Positions 10,640-21,159 are shown, counted from the first letter of the stretch. The stretch: 64,000 nt of DNA from Micrasema longulum (GCA_022494885.1 JAGVSM010003641.1:1-64000); one strand, 5' to 3'. Made by a program: numbers and translations. The notes: generated by a model from the letters alone, not told the origin.

Positions 10640-10800
10640 AAAAAAAAAAAACAGAAATTGAGAACAATTTATGGCAAAAATATGGAAGTTGGGGCATTCA
10701 CAGGGCTTACGACCTGTCATGACAGGTGACTAACTCACTAGGGTGTTAAACTTAGTCTTTTATCTACACACATTTGGAAAAACTCAAAATATTGTCTTAA
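10640..10800 (+). repeat. Foldback family E, partial arm
   Basis: Shares ATATGGAAGT, CATTCACAGGGCTTACGACC, TGTCATGACAGGTGAC and the terminal words CACATTTGGAAAAACTCAAAAT; the middle of the arm is deleted. Confidence 0.6.
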
Positions 10801-10872
10801 AAGACGCTTAAACTTTAAATACAAAAACCATTTTTTTTTATACATTTTGTTATTTTAAAAAATTTATTTTTG

Positions 10873-11036
10873 AACCACAACAGGCCAGGAGGCCCATTCA
10901 CAGTGGTGAATTACATCACAGAACACCCAGGCTTGACAAAAGCTTAATTTTAATTTTTGTGTTCTCACCGGGAATCGAACCCGGAACCTTCCGTGCGTGA
11001 GTCAAGCGTCTTGACCACTACACCACGGAGGCCGCC
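10873..11036 (-). mobile_element. SINE A, full-length copy
   Basis: Minus strand. The tRNA-like head (about 10965-11034) has B-box-like GGTTCGATTCCC (reverse complement at 10970-10981) and A-box-like TGGTGTAGTGGT (reverse complement at 11014-11025), and looks closest to tRNA-Val or Glu type sequences. The body reads CTCAAGCCTGG-like, TGTTCTGTGATG, CACCACTGT and GGCCTCCTGGCCTGTTGTGG. About 165 bases. Pol III transcription by LINE-borrowing is the expected lifestyle. Confidence 0.85.
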
Positions 11037-11920
11037 TTTTTTCTACATATTTTGCTTTTTTTCCAACGTTATAAAATATTTATTTATTATATTTTTAACT
11101 GTGTCTTTTACCATGTTTTTCGCTAGATGTTTACTACCTTTTCCAATTGTTATTAATTTATTTCTCCTATGTATTGATTACTTTTTTGCAATTTGACTAT
11201 CATGCAAAAGGGTAAATAACCCAAGATAGACAGTAAAAGCAGTTTTGTATAAATGTGTAATTTTATGTTCATGATTTTTTTTAATTGTAAAATTGGCGCT
11301 TTCATTCTTTTACTAAGGTGCCAGTGGTCCATACAAGATGGCGTCGAATTGTCTGAAATGTGTTCCGAAACGCATTTCAAAGCCTAGAGTAAGAAGAGGC
11401 GTTACACAAAATAATTGTCAAGGACGCACTAAAACCGGCAAACTTTGTATTTCCCTTTTGTTCTGCGTACTTAAGGGTCTCTTTCAACAGAGGTGTAAAA
11501 TAATTAAAGTAAGAGTGAAGGTTAAATAATTTGCATTTATATTAATGCTCATGAAGAGGTTTTGAAATTCCACACCTTTCAATGCTCATCGCCCCCATTT
11601 GCCAGAATACATAGACACAGACGTAATGTCTGGAAACCAATTTAGAATTAGTGTCAAGTGGGTGAAATATGTGTTCATCAAACTGACGTCACATCTCACC
11701 GTGGTTTTGAATAGCGGATTTGTCTAACGAATCACGGATTTCTTGAAATTCGCTCTTCTGCCACCGAATAACACCGGTAACAGGGAAATATCACGTTTTT
11801 TAAAAACACTTGTAAAGTAATAAAGGTCATTAGTTGCGAATTATATGAGTATGCATTGGTCAAGTAATATCCTAACTTGTACATCGTTTGTACCCATAAC
11901 CACTGTTCACTCCCCACCTC
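11037..11920. other. No gene recognised
   Basis: A 63-codon frame at 11338-11529 starts with ATG and is basic (KRISKPRVRRG, QGRTKTGK) but matches no family I know. The 11560-11760 block is richer in GC and may be an unrecognised repeat. Confidence 0.35.
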
Positions 11921-12295
11921 AGTATCCTTTGTTCACCCGCCACATTAAGACCTCGTGTCGTAAATAGTGCGTTTATTTCTGCCGCATCATAAACTTTATT
12001 TCCACCAACCACCAGTGTTGAGTTCCAGATCAGGGGCCTGCCCTAGTTTTAGTGCCGCTCACAAGAGACCAGTCGGACTATAGCAATTACAACAAGAACA
12101 AAAATAAGGTTAGTGGCATTCATTCCTTATTCATCTCATTTGTTGGGGTTGTGACCGATTGACACTGCATACCGCAAATCGAAGATATTCACTTAGTTTA
12201 ATTAAAATTTCAAAATTTTCCACTCCGTTCAATAATATCAAAGAAGCCCTAGGGCTTCGACCCCCACTATTTCTCGCCCCGCATCCGCGTGGGAA
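11921..12295 (+). repeat. Dispersed repeat G, copy 1
   Basis: About 370 bases, matching 34897-35262 in inverse orientation. Shared words include AAGACCTCGTGTCGTA, CCACCAACCACCAGTGTT, TTGGGGTT-GTGAC and CCCGCATCCGCGTGGGAATT at the end. That end can form a hairpin (CCCACGCGGATGCGGG). No open frame is conserved between the copies. Confidence 0.7.
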
Positions 12296-12319
12296 TTAAA
12301 TTCGTTTTCCCACCATTAC

Positions 12320-12660
12320 TATGAAATACTGTTCAGTAAAAAAGTAATAAAATATAAGTAGCATAAAAAAAATAAAAAAAATTGAAATCCTGCAAAAACG
12401 GCTATTCCATTGGCTACGCCCCTATACGTCACGATTCGAGTTTATTTGTTCCTGGCTAAACAACAAGCAAGGCCAAACACGTCGCGTTTTTCTTGCAACG
12501 TATTTTAAGTTAAAAAATGTTCACATTTATGTATGAAAACACTTCTCCACAATATCGATATTTATTTTGAAAATTAAATAAATTATTTAAAAACCGTTTC
12601 ATGTTTTTTTATTGGTATTTGTAGTATGTGATATTTCCCGATGAATACGAAAAGATTTCC
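12320..12660 (+). repeat. Dispersed repeat N, copy 1
   Basis: Matches 60620-61025 in the same orientation: GAAATACTGT, CATTGGCTACGCC against CATTGGCCATGCC, TACGTCACGATTCG, CTTCTCCACAATATCGATAT-like and GTATGTGATATTTCCC. Non-coding and diverged. Confidence 0.6.
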
Positions 12661-13564
12661 TAAAAAATCTAGTCAAAACGAAGTTTTCTGTGTCCAGACG
12701 AAAAGTGACAGTTTTTTGGCGGGTTTTCCAAAATTACGAGTTGATGCTTTTTTTTAAACGAAAATTATTGTATTGAAGGATTTTCTTTGTTTACAATAAG
12801 CAGTTATTTTAATTGAGTAATTTAGCATCGACTTCCTTTCTGTGTTTTTTCTCGGGATTATTCTTGGAGCTTTGTTTTGTATTATGGTGAATTTGTTTCA
12901 AATTTTTGTCATGGTTTGATAAGATAATGTTTGGCTGCGTTAATTGGTGTGTGGTTCAGTGATTATGTTGAAGGTGATTTTACATGAACCCATACCAACC
13001 AATCTTCTGGTTCTTCCCAAAAATTGAAAATGTTTTGTTCTCTGCAATATTTTTCAATATAGTTTTCAAGTGTACATATTATATTGTTTGGAAATGTTAA
13101 TAATCAGTACATATTTCAATGATAATTAGATACAAGTTAATATTAGAACATTCAAGTATTGTTTATACTATTTTAATATTGAATAAAATTGTTAAAAAAA
13201 CGAATACAGTTCTGTTTGTAAAATAAAACCAGAACTCTGTGGTGATATTTTGATTCTTCTCTATCCCCTAAATAGTGGTTGCTTCATGTGTTTTTTTTTG
13301 TATGCGACTATTTTTTGCATTCTATAGAATTCATTCTATGTATGGCCAAACTGAAATGTTGTATAAATCCTTTAAAAAAACAGAAAAAAACTAATACGGT
13401 TTGGTCAATTCAACCTAATTATGTGTTTTGGGTAATCATTATGTTTGATTTCACTCGTTCACATTTGTTTGACGTTAAATCATCAGTGTTGCCGTATATG
13501 AAGCAAAGTATTAACGCAAAAAAAAAACCCAAATGAATCACCCAATGGCGTGAATGAGATTTAG
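12661..13564. other. No gene recognised
   Basis: AT-rich; an 85-codon frame at 13279-13536 lacks recognisable motifs. Nothing else noted. Confidence 0.35.
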
Positions 13565-13720
13565 AATACCACTCGTGGACGAATGTTTTCGACTCGATGG
13601 CTGCTCTAATGTAAAAATTATGTATAAGGAAATTGAGTGGAGATACTCCGCCTAGTTGTGTAGTGGTTGACACGTTCACTTGTCTTTTTTTGAGGTTCTG
13701 GGTTCGACAGGTTGCAAAAT
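13565..13720 (+). mobile_element. SINE C copy
   Basis: Shares GACTCGATGGCTGCTCT, GGAAATTGAGTGGAGATA and GCCTAGTTGTGTAGTGGTT with copies at 16700 and 26900. The last part has A-box-like TGTGTAGTGGTTG and B-box-like GGGTTCGACAGG, so a tRNA-like unit sits at the 3' side of a unique leader, an unusual order for a SINE. Confidence 0.6.
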
Positions 13721-13989
13721 AAAAACAAATAAAAACATAAGAAAACCGCTAAAATTCCTCATTATAATTTTTTTTGGACAAATCTCCATCTGCATTTTTG
13801 TTTAATACATCACCATGAATACTTGCAGGGAAGTTTGTATTATTTAAGAAATTATTCTGAGTTTAAGGTTTCATTATTACAGGAGTCTGGATGAATTTAT
13901 GAGATTTGGGCCAGGATAAAATTAATTAAAATAAAACAAATTCCGGATTATAAACGTTCACTTTATCTCGTAAGTCGACAGCCAGCGCT

Positions 13990-14110
13990 GTGTTCCGTTA
14001 TACCAAGTTGTGCCTGTGTTGCTCATCGTTGTGCCTGTATCGTTGTTCATTATGCCAAGTTGCGCCTGTATTGTCCTTCGTCGTGCCAAGTTGTGCTTGT
14101 ACTGCTAAGG
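13990..14110. repeat. Short imperfect tandem repeat
   Basis: Two to three diverged units of about 45-50 bases built from ACCAAGTTGTGCCTGT and TCATCGTTGTGCCTGTAT-like words. Confidence 0.6.
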
Positions 14111-14194
14111 TAAATTTTCAGTTATGTTCTATTTACCAGATGTTACCAATTCCACAGTTCATTCTCCTTAGGGGTCTCTGAGATAATATCGTCC

Positions 14195-14357
14195 GTTGAG
14201 TGGTTCAGCCAGATGATAGTAGTTTCAGCTCTTTTACTTTACAAAAGTAAAAAAATGGAAGAGTTAAGGAAATGTGGATGTTTAAACATTGGCAGAATGG
14301 TAAATGTTACAACGTGTGTAAAGTGGCCACTTAAACCAGCAAGTTATAAGACATAAG
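14195..14357 (-). repeat. Foldback family E, 5' part of interrupted arm
   Basis: Carries GTTTCAGCTCTTTTACTTTAC, GGATGTTTAAACATTGGCAG, GTGTGTAAAGTGGCC and ends in CATAAGCCC, where the LINE B insertion begins. Confidence 0.8.
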
Positions 14358-14773
14358 CCCTTTTAATACCCTGTCATCGCTCTAATTTTCTTACCTCCTC
14401 TTTCACAGTAGTAGCCGCTTGATTGTGGAATAATCTACCCACGAATGTTAGAGACGCCCCTTCTTTATTTACATTTAAGTCAAGATTGAAATGTCACTAT
14501 CTAAATTTTTAAATTGTTCCTTTATTCTTCTTCTTTCCTTCCCATCCCCTCTCCTCTCTTCATAGTACAGTGTTTTTTTTTTATGTATATTTATTTTTGT
14601 TAATCTTTGCTTTTAATTTTTGTATAAAATTGCAAGATTCAATATGTAAATGTATTTATAATTTTCTCAAACTGAACGGTTTGGGTAGGTAGGAAGAAAT
14701 TGCCTTAAGGCAATATGCCCGCCCTTATATGTATATATATTGTATATGTATATAAAGTGTCTAATAAATAGAT
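14358..14773 (+). mobile_element. LINE B, 5'-truncated copy nested in family E
   Basis: Starts in the last ORF2 codons (SNFLTSS, then R-WNNLPTNVRDA-like with a stop), followed by the family 3' UTR: TAAATTGTTCCTTTAT, CTTCCCATCCCCTCTCCTCT, TGAACGGTTTGGGTAGG and GGCAATATGCCCGCCC, ending in a TAATAAATA tail. Same 3' UTR at 52300-52618 and 57553-57870. It splits the E arm: the E sequence stops at CATAAGCCC and resumes at CCTAGAC. Confidence 0.85.
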
Positions 14774-14905
14774 ACCTAGACTTCCATATTCTTTTCTCAA
14801 AAATATTTTTCTTCTCAGCTGTAAAAACTTGCATCTAAATAACTCTTTAGGGAGAAAATCCAGCCTGTCTGCAAACATTTGGACATTTAGATATTTTACC
14901 GATTT
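14774..14905 (-). repeat. Foldback family E, 3' part of interrupted arm
   Basis: Resumes at CCTAGACTTCCATATTC and continues TTCTCAAAAATAT, CTAAATAACTC-like, AGCCTGTCTGCAAACATTTG, so it is the rest of the arm broken at 14357. About eight bases of E are missing at the junction. Confidence 0.75.
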
Positions 14906-15113
14906 TTTTTTTGTTTTTTTCAGTTAATGAGAGGCATGTAGCGTACACATAGTTTTGTAGGGAAGTAAATAGTATGTACTAATGTTTTATGTATATTTTT
15001 CTATGCTGGTGTACTAAGCGCATAAATAAATCATGGATAACTTAATGAGTGTAATTTGCGCAATATAACATTTCATGCTAGCTTTAAAAAAATTACACAA
15101 AGTAAATAAACAG

Positions 15114-15249
15114 TTTATTATATAAATAAAAGGCGAGTGATACTTTAATCCATCTTTGAATGACCAGTCGCGAAAGCGATGAAACCGGTGACTGGATATT
15201 CCAAATTTGTGGATTAAAGTATCACTTGTCTTTTATTTATATAATAAAT
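15114..15249. mobile_element. PLE-like palindrome with hammerhead-like centre
   Basis: Arms 15114-15152 and 15210-15249 are near-perfect reverse complements (GAGTGATACTTTAATCCA against TGGATTAAAGTATCAC). The centre (15162-15195) folds into CCAGTC...GACTGG closing a GTCGC-GAAA-GCGAT hairpin followed by GAAACCGGTG. The GAAACCGGT word is shared with 36070 and resembles 48401. The base after GGT is G, which would not permit hammerhead cleavage, so this copy is probably inactive. Confidence 0.5.
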
Positions 15250-15475
15250 TACAATGAACTTCCATCAAGAATTTTCACTTACAAACTTAAATGTTTTGAA
15301 AATAAACAGGTTTTGATTCTTGGAGTAATCTTGTTTGAATCCATAACTCCGATTTTAAATCTTGCTTTATTTTTTAACCTTGATCTCATTTTTGATATCA
15401 AAGTAAAACTTTCATCGGAAATTAAATACCATTGCTCTGTACAAAGCGATGATAAAATTTGTCCGATATAACCCA
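15250..15475. other. Open but unrecognised stretch
   Basis: Open on both strands (to 15471 on plus, 15476 to 15279 on minus), which is unusual here, but neither translation shows a motif I know. Confidence 0.3.
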
Positions 15476-16242
15476 CCCAGGGCTTCGATTACAATGGGGA
15501 GTTAAAGACGTCATACCTTCACCATGACGGTAAAGTTAAAAAATTAATTTTCACGAGTGATTACGAAGATACACTACCGACCTCCTACTTCAAGTTTTGG
15601 GTAGGTACATCGATATGTATCTAGGGGACACGTACCCCAATGTACACATATCTACGCATTGAAATGACATTTATTCAGAGCGATTACGAATATACACTTT
15701 CGACGCTCTATCTTCAAGTTTTGGGGTAGGTGCATCGGTATGCACCGATGGGTCTAGTACCCCACGGTACAAATATTTACTCATTCAAAGTGACAAAAAC
15801 TTTGTTCCACCGAGTAATTTTTTCTTTGATTATAATTTATTCAATTTTTTAACCGTTCTGAGATGGCCATTTTTTTTCTCAAAAACCTATTTAAAAACGA
15901 GAGAGAAACAAGCAAATTTGAATATCAAATTTAATTCTGACGTAACTATCAGTTTTGAATCCGACCGACTAGATGCAGTGCCTAGATGCCATATATGAGC
16001 ATCTAGCCGTAAAAACATTGCGACCATAAAAATAAATAAAGCTTTTTTATTTTTTATCTTTTTCTCTATCTACCCGAGTGCATGTATCGATATGTCAAAA
16101 GAGCTGGCTTTGTCAGACCTTGGTATGTAAATACAGACAAAAGTTAAGAATATCGTTTTGGTAATTGTCAAAAGTCTTATAAAAATCATGTTCAAGCGGG
16201 GATTTTTTGCTTGAATTGTGATTTATTTGAGTTTACAATCGC
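15476..16242 (+). repeat. Dispersed repeat I, copy 1, with internal tandem duplication
   Basis: Matches 25630-26262 in order: CCAGGGC-TCGATT, ATACCTTCACC-TGACGGTA, AGATACACTACCGAC, TTTTTTCT-AAAA, TTCTGACGTAACTATCAGTTTTG, AATTGTCAAAAGT and AAAATCATGTTCAAGCG. A unit of about 122 bases (15555-15676) is repeated at 15677-15795 only in this copy. No coding frame is conserved. Could be a non-autonomous DNA transposon or a retroelement remnant. Confidence 0.65.
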
Positions 16243-16699
16243 GTTGCAGTAACCTATTTTTTACACAGACGCCTATTTAATATATGAATGGAAACTTTTT
16301 TTAATATTCAAAAAGTAAAAAACGTGGAGTAAATTTTCTGTGTCATTAATTGGTTGGATTCGGTCATATAATGCCGAGAGAACAAGTCGGTAGAGCGTAC
16401 TGAGATAGATAGAGATAGTACAGAAGTTAAGTATACCGTCTCGGTATGTACCGATGAAGGTAGCCTTTGTGATTGCCCTCCAGATAAGTTGTATTAGTCT
16501 TCGTCCTGTTTGCCAATTTGTTCCGAGTTTCTCGAAAAGTATTGGGATGATTGTGTTAGAAACAAAGCAAGTTCAATGAAAAATAAATTGCAAAACTTTG
16601 GACATTAAAAAGAGTAATCTTTTTAATCGGAATTTAAATCTTGGATTCATTCTAGAGTTGATAAAAGAGGTAACTTTTGTGTCCAGGCGGAAGAAGTAT
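16243..16699. other. No gene recognised
   Basis: Short AGATAGATAGAGATAG run near 16405. The words GTACCGTCTCGGTATG... and TACCGATGAAGG at 16430-16460 recall repeat I and may belong to it. Confidence 0.3.
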
Positions 16700-16830
16700 A
16701 TAGTTATGTGTGTTAAATAGACCCTGAACCCGAGATGAGTGTATTTGACTCGATGGCTGCTTTCGGGTAAAAATCCTGAATGAGGAAATCTAGTGGAGAT
16801 AAGTTCGCCTAGCAGAGGCAAACCGTGGAT
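16700..16830 (+). mobile_element. SINE C copy, truncated
   Basis: Has GACTCGATGGCTGCTTTC, GAGGAAATCTAGTGGAGATAAG and CGCCTAG, then leaves the family before the B-box. Confidence 0.6.
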
Positions 16831-18344
16831 AGAAGCAATTATGCGCAGCCTACCATTATATTTGACTATCCATAATAATGTTTTACGGTAACTTTATTTA
16901 CAGAATTACAAAAAACTAATATCTGTTTCTTATAAATTTTAAATTATGAATAAAGCGCGTCCAAAAGCGCCAGCAAAAAACCAAGAAACTAGCTGATTAT
17001 TACAGCTTATTTTTTCATACAAATAAGTGTACTATATTTTGACATATTAAACCAAGTGGCGGGATTTTTCTCCTAGAGTAAACTTTCAGATTACACAATT
17101 TTTTTGAAGATTCTGGATTTGAAAAACCGTATTTAAAACCTTATTACATAAGGACTATTTTCCTTTGAGATGATACTTTTGACATATGACTCGCAACACA
17201 TATGGCGTTTTTGGCATTATTAATTTCTAGAAACTAATCGACCAATTGACATTATTTCAATCGTAATGAGAATACCTAATACTGACTGAATTAATTGTGC
17301 TATTTTTTTATAAACTTTTGTGTAAGTTATGTAATAAATTTATGGACAATATTGTTACACAATATAATATGTCACAAAGTTACGTTGTTAGAGTTGATTT
17401 CATAGATGAGAGTTGTAGTATCACTTAGAACCACAGAAAAAATATCAATTTTTGGTTCACATTTGGCTGTTCCCTGGGAGATGATAGTAGAAACGCATTT
17501 GTGTGCGTAGTGTGGAGTGTAGGTACCAAGGAATCTATCCACTTCTTGTTTATTTTGTTTGATATTATTATACGCATGTTTTCCGCTTAAAATTTCTGAT
17601 TATTATTATTTTACTTTGATTAAGATGTCAGATAAACTTGTGTATTACTTTTGGTATTCGAGTAATTTTACGTGATACAGGAAAAAAGGTTTCATTTGTA
17701 TTTTTAAATGAACATAGATAGGTAGCACTATATTATACAGAAATTGTTTGATAATAAATAGTTAAATATAATCAATGGAACCCAAGACCTTGAAAATGAT
17801 AGGCAAACCACCACACAACGAGGACTTATAATTATGTTTTTTATACAAAGCCTACGTATAATTTTAATGAAAGGAAAAAGATCTAATAATGAGATTTGTT
17901 TTTTATGTCAAAAAGTAAAAAATAACGTTTATGAAATTACATACAACACCTTTTCTCTCTTTTGATCGTATTAAATTTATCAGTGAAGTGGAAATTTCCA
18001 TTTAGAACATGTTTATGGAACAAAAAAATATGCAAAGGCGGGTGAAAGAGGAATGTACCATTGATTTTTGATTATTAATCCGATATTGAGGTTAGAAGAA
18101 AGGCATTAATGAGAAACGTTCGCAGACCATTTCCGGTTTATGGTTCACCCAGTACTTCCATTTCTACGTGGGAATCAGGAAATGACTGAAAATAAAACTA
18201 ATGGAGTACGCTAAGCCTTGTGGAAATAAAGAGTGGTTTTCCAATGAGTCAGATTTTTTCAGTTTTAATGTTAAGTGTTGCAAAATTTTTGGAAAACCCT
18301 CCTGTTTTCCTGAGAACTTAGATCTAAATTTATTGCAATAGAGG
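16831..18344. other. No gene or repeat recognised
   Basis: 1.5 kb of AT-rich DNA without a convincing frame on either strand and without words matching the other families in the window. It is one of the least repeat-like stretches here. Confidence 0.4.
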
Positions 18345-18428
18345 GAAAACATTTTTGAGAAGGAATATGGAAATCTAGGAATTTACATGACTTATGACCT
18401 GTCATTAGCTGGTTTGAGTGCCACTTTA
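18345..18428 (+). repeat. Foldback family E, left piece of interrupted arm
   Basis: GGGAAAACATTTTTGAGAAGG, CTTATGACCTGTCATTAGC and GTGCCACTTTA, broken by the LINE at 18429. Confidence 0.75.
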
Positions 18429-18915
18429 TTATAATTATTATTATGGATAACTTATACAGCGCCATTTTTGTGATAAAATACCTCAAGGTCGCTTTACAAA
18501 GTGATTCTGTTGTTAAATTAATTTAATTGAAGCTTTTAAATTTGTAATTTGATTAAAACAATTTATTTTGTTGTCACATGCTACGGATTTATTTAAATGA
18601 TTTAGAGAACAAGTGCACTCGCACCTCTGCTGGGAGAGCATTCCATGCCATAGGGCCTGCGACCGTAAATGCGCGTTCACTTAATTTAGTGCGCTGTTTG
18701 CGTAGAGGTATAATAACTTTTCCTCTCGCCGTAGACGTAGCTGATCTAAGCGTGAGACGCCTGTCAGCTAGTTCATCTGCAATGCATAGTTCCCTTAGAT
18801 ATTCGGGAGCAGAGTTGTGCAGTGACTTATACATAAGCCAACAGAGTTTGTATTCGACCCTCCGTGGAAAACGTAGCCAGTGTAGTTCCCGAAGTATTAG
18901 AGTAGTGTTACACGC
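18429..18915 (-). mobile_element. LINE C-terminus nested in family E
   Basis: Minus strand. An open frame at 18589-18834 reads MYKSLHNSAPEYLRELC, LRSATS...GKVIIPL, RTKLSERAFTVAGPMAWNALP. Upstream, LRELHWL and RVEYKLCWL continue the same ORF. This is the conserved end of CR1/L2/jockey-type ORF2 (LHWLP, YK-LH--AP-YL, F--AGP--WN-LP). The 3' UTR is about 150 bases and ends in ATAATAAT repeats at the left. About 490 bases, 5'-truncated. Confidence 0.85.
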
Positions 18916-18995
18916 GCTGTTACATTCTGCCTATGTTTAAACATCCACGTTTTATCAACTCTTCCATCTGACTTTTGTGAGATAAAAAATCAGGA
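18916..18995 (+). repeat. Foldback family E, right piece of interrupted arm
   Basis: Resumes with TTACATTCTGCCTATG, TTTAAACATCCACG and CTCTTCCATCTG, then the loop-proximal TTTATCACATGGGTGAGA. Confidence 0.75.
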
Positions 18996-19109
18996 GCCTT
19001 TATCACATGGGTGAGAAATGTTTTTTAAAATTACACAGTTTTTTGTACTTCCTGGGCTGCTATTCCGTACGCATTTACAGCACTGTATAACACGTATTTC
19101 TTACGTAAA

Positions 19110-19210
19110 AACGCGCTATGGCGCGCTAGAATCGCGTTCCAAATACCAGTCCAGGAGTTACAATAAACTCATTTTGGGACAGAAAAATATTTAAATAAAC
19201 GTATGGTAAT
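19110..19210 (-). repeat. LINE-3'-UTR-like dispersed piece
   Basis: CAGGAGTTACAATAAACTCATTTTGGGACA matches, with changes, CAGGAGTTACAACAACTCAATTCGGGACA at 42072-42100, here split for length: shared cores are CAGGAGTTACAA and GGGACA. GC-rich GCGCTATGGCGCGC precedes it. Confidence 0.4.
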
Positions 19211-19367
19211 AATATAGCAATTAAGTAATAATAGGTGCATAAAACTGAAATAAAATTCATTAATTTATTTTGTTCATTAACGCCCAAGGGGCATTTACAA
19301 TTTAAAAAAAGAATACATGCTAACATACTTAAAGATAAAACAAAAAATATACAGAAAAAATATGTGA

Positions 19368-19801
19368 ATTGAACGTAGTTATGCAGAAAGCAGCTAGTAC
19401 ACAATTTTGGAAAAACGAGATATTGATGTTATCGGGTGCAGTAAGGTCGATTCTATGTTTTGCTTAAAACAGCCGGACCACTTTCATACAAAAAACTGTA
19501 TTAATCACATTCGGAAAAAGGTGTCGATCACAAAACGGTATTTCACAATTTGCAGAAAACACCCACAAAACTAGAAAAATGTTTTGGTACTTCAAAAATC
19601 GTTTAAACTGGTCAAATACATAATAGGATTGTTGTTTGTTATATTAAAAAAAAACTTATTTATTCATTGTTTATCGTTTGTTAAAGTCAAAAAAATTCCA
19701 ACTATTGTGTAGATTTTATAATTCACTATTTTCACAAAATGGCGATTAACTCAGTTTCACTTTTCGATGGCTGGCAGCTTTCTGTATAACTACGTTCAAT
19801 T
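19368..19801. mobile_element. MITE J, copy 1 (about 430 bp)
   Basis: Terminal inverted repeats TTGAACGTAGTTATGCAGAA and its partner ending TACGTTCAA; next to them AAGCAGCTAG and CTGGCAGCTTT. The interior is non-coding. Matches copy 3 (55498-55903) along its length and copy 2 (37283-37547) at the ends. Transposase source unknown. Confidence 0.8.
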
Positions 19802-20803
19802 ATAATAGCAAGTTATGTATATAATGTATTGAAATTAAAAAAAAACAACATAATAATGAACATTTATTTATGGTAAGAAATATTTGGAAAAAAAATCTCT
19901 AAAGTAAATTTCACCTTCCATGTACCTCCTAAAGTAGTAATTTTTAAAATTCATCTGCTCATTTTTTAAATATTTTATAGGACTCCGGTAGCCTGTTGTA
20001 CTCACTACAAGATTGGTACAGCAGAGACCTTAGACCATACCTTGTCGTGCGTGATCCAGGTACGCGAATTTTCGCTGTAGCGTATAATACTGGTGAATGT
20101 CACGATTGAAGGTACAGCCAATATTAGTGAGAGAGTTTTTATTTACGATTTGAAGCACCGTTTTCGCGATCTCATATTACGGTATGACCAAAAATGGGAG
20201 AATATCAGTAAGTTGTCTGGCATGTCTAACTGAAACACTGCACTCTTCATACGGAGGGCAGACATCCCAACCGCGGGTTTCGGCTAAGCCGAAGTTTCGG
20301 TCGATTTTTGTTCGAAACCGAAAGTAAAACATCGGAAAGTTCCTACTTGTATTTCAAGGGTTGTAGAGGAAACATTTCGTTGTTTTTACGAGTATGCTCC
20401 TTCTGCTAGTTTGGTTCCTACGCTAAGGCCTCGTTCCGCCAAGAAAACGAGAAAAAGAGGTTGTAAACTTGTGACATATGGGCATAGTTACAGAATGACG
20501 CCATAAGGTTTTTTAGGAGTTACGTCTCAAGTTGAAGGACATAAAAAAAATCTATTTGATGTCTCAGCTCTACCCTCCATATATAACTATTGTGTCGCCA
20601 TGACGTCACAATCAGTCTATATAGAATACAAGACTTGATAATATCGACATGTTAACGTTATAGTAAATATTTTTTACACTTTGTAACGTAGAGAAAAAGG
20701 TTTGAGTTGTCATTTTCTAACTCAACAAAGTCACGTGGAGGATACTGATGTGATCATGAACAAGAGTGAAAAAAAGATGTCATTAAATTCATGAATTCAA
20801 TCA
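19802..20803. other. Mostly unassigned; traces of a LINE and a possible transposon end
   Basis: 19985-20070 reads CCTHYKIGTAETLDHTLSCV on the plus strand, the H-C type sequence that ends the RNase H part of some LINEs (C-x-x-C...AET..H.L..C). At 20272-20330 the words GGTTTCGGCTAAGCCGAA and CGAAACCGAAAG form inverted repeats like those at hAT ends. Both are weak. Confidence 0.3.
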
Positions 20804-20935
20804 GACAGCCTCCGTAGTGTAATAGCTTGGACTCATGCACGAAAGGTTCCCGGTTCGATCCTGGTAAGAACTCAAAAATTAAAATGGATTTTTTCAAGCT
20901 CGGGTGTTCCGTGCCTCTTGTGGCGCAAAAAAACA
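20804..20935 (+). mobile_element. SINE A copy with internal deletion
   Basis: CAGCCTCCGTAGTGTAATAGC and CCCGGTTCGATCCTGG form the tRNA-like head; the body CTCGGGTGTTCCGTG jumps directly to CCTCTTGTGGCGCA, missing the CACCACTGTAATTGGG part. Confidence 0.75.
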
Positions 20936-21159
20936 TGTTATTAATTGAATCTGCGTGAACTTTGTGGAATAACATGATTAATAGTCAATTAAACCCTTTG
21001 TTCTTAGACCACTTGAGTTTATTTTAAAGCACAACTAGTTTCGCATTAAAACAAAAAATTAAAACAGCATTAACATTTTGACAGTTCGACTATCGTTATA
21101 GCACCTGGTCAAATGCCCACCAGCCTGTGACGTAATATGTTTTAATAATTTATTTATTT

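Noticed and set aside
10965..11034. Possible tRNA gene (also at 20804, 27490, 48255, 62748, 63240)
   Set aside because: A- and B-box words are present but acceptor stems do not pair properly and each is followed by a conserved SINE body, so they are SINE heads.
18578..18940. 120-codon plus-strand frame
   Set aside because: It is antisense to the LINE ORF2 C-terminus, which has recognisable motifs on the minus strand.
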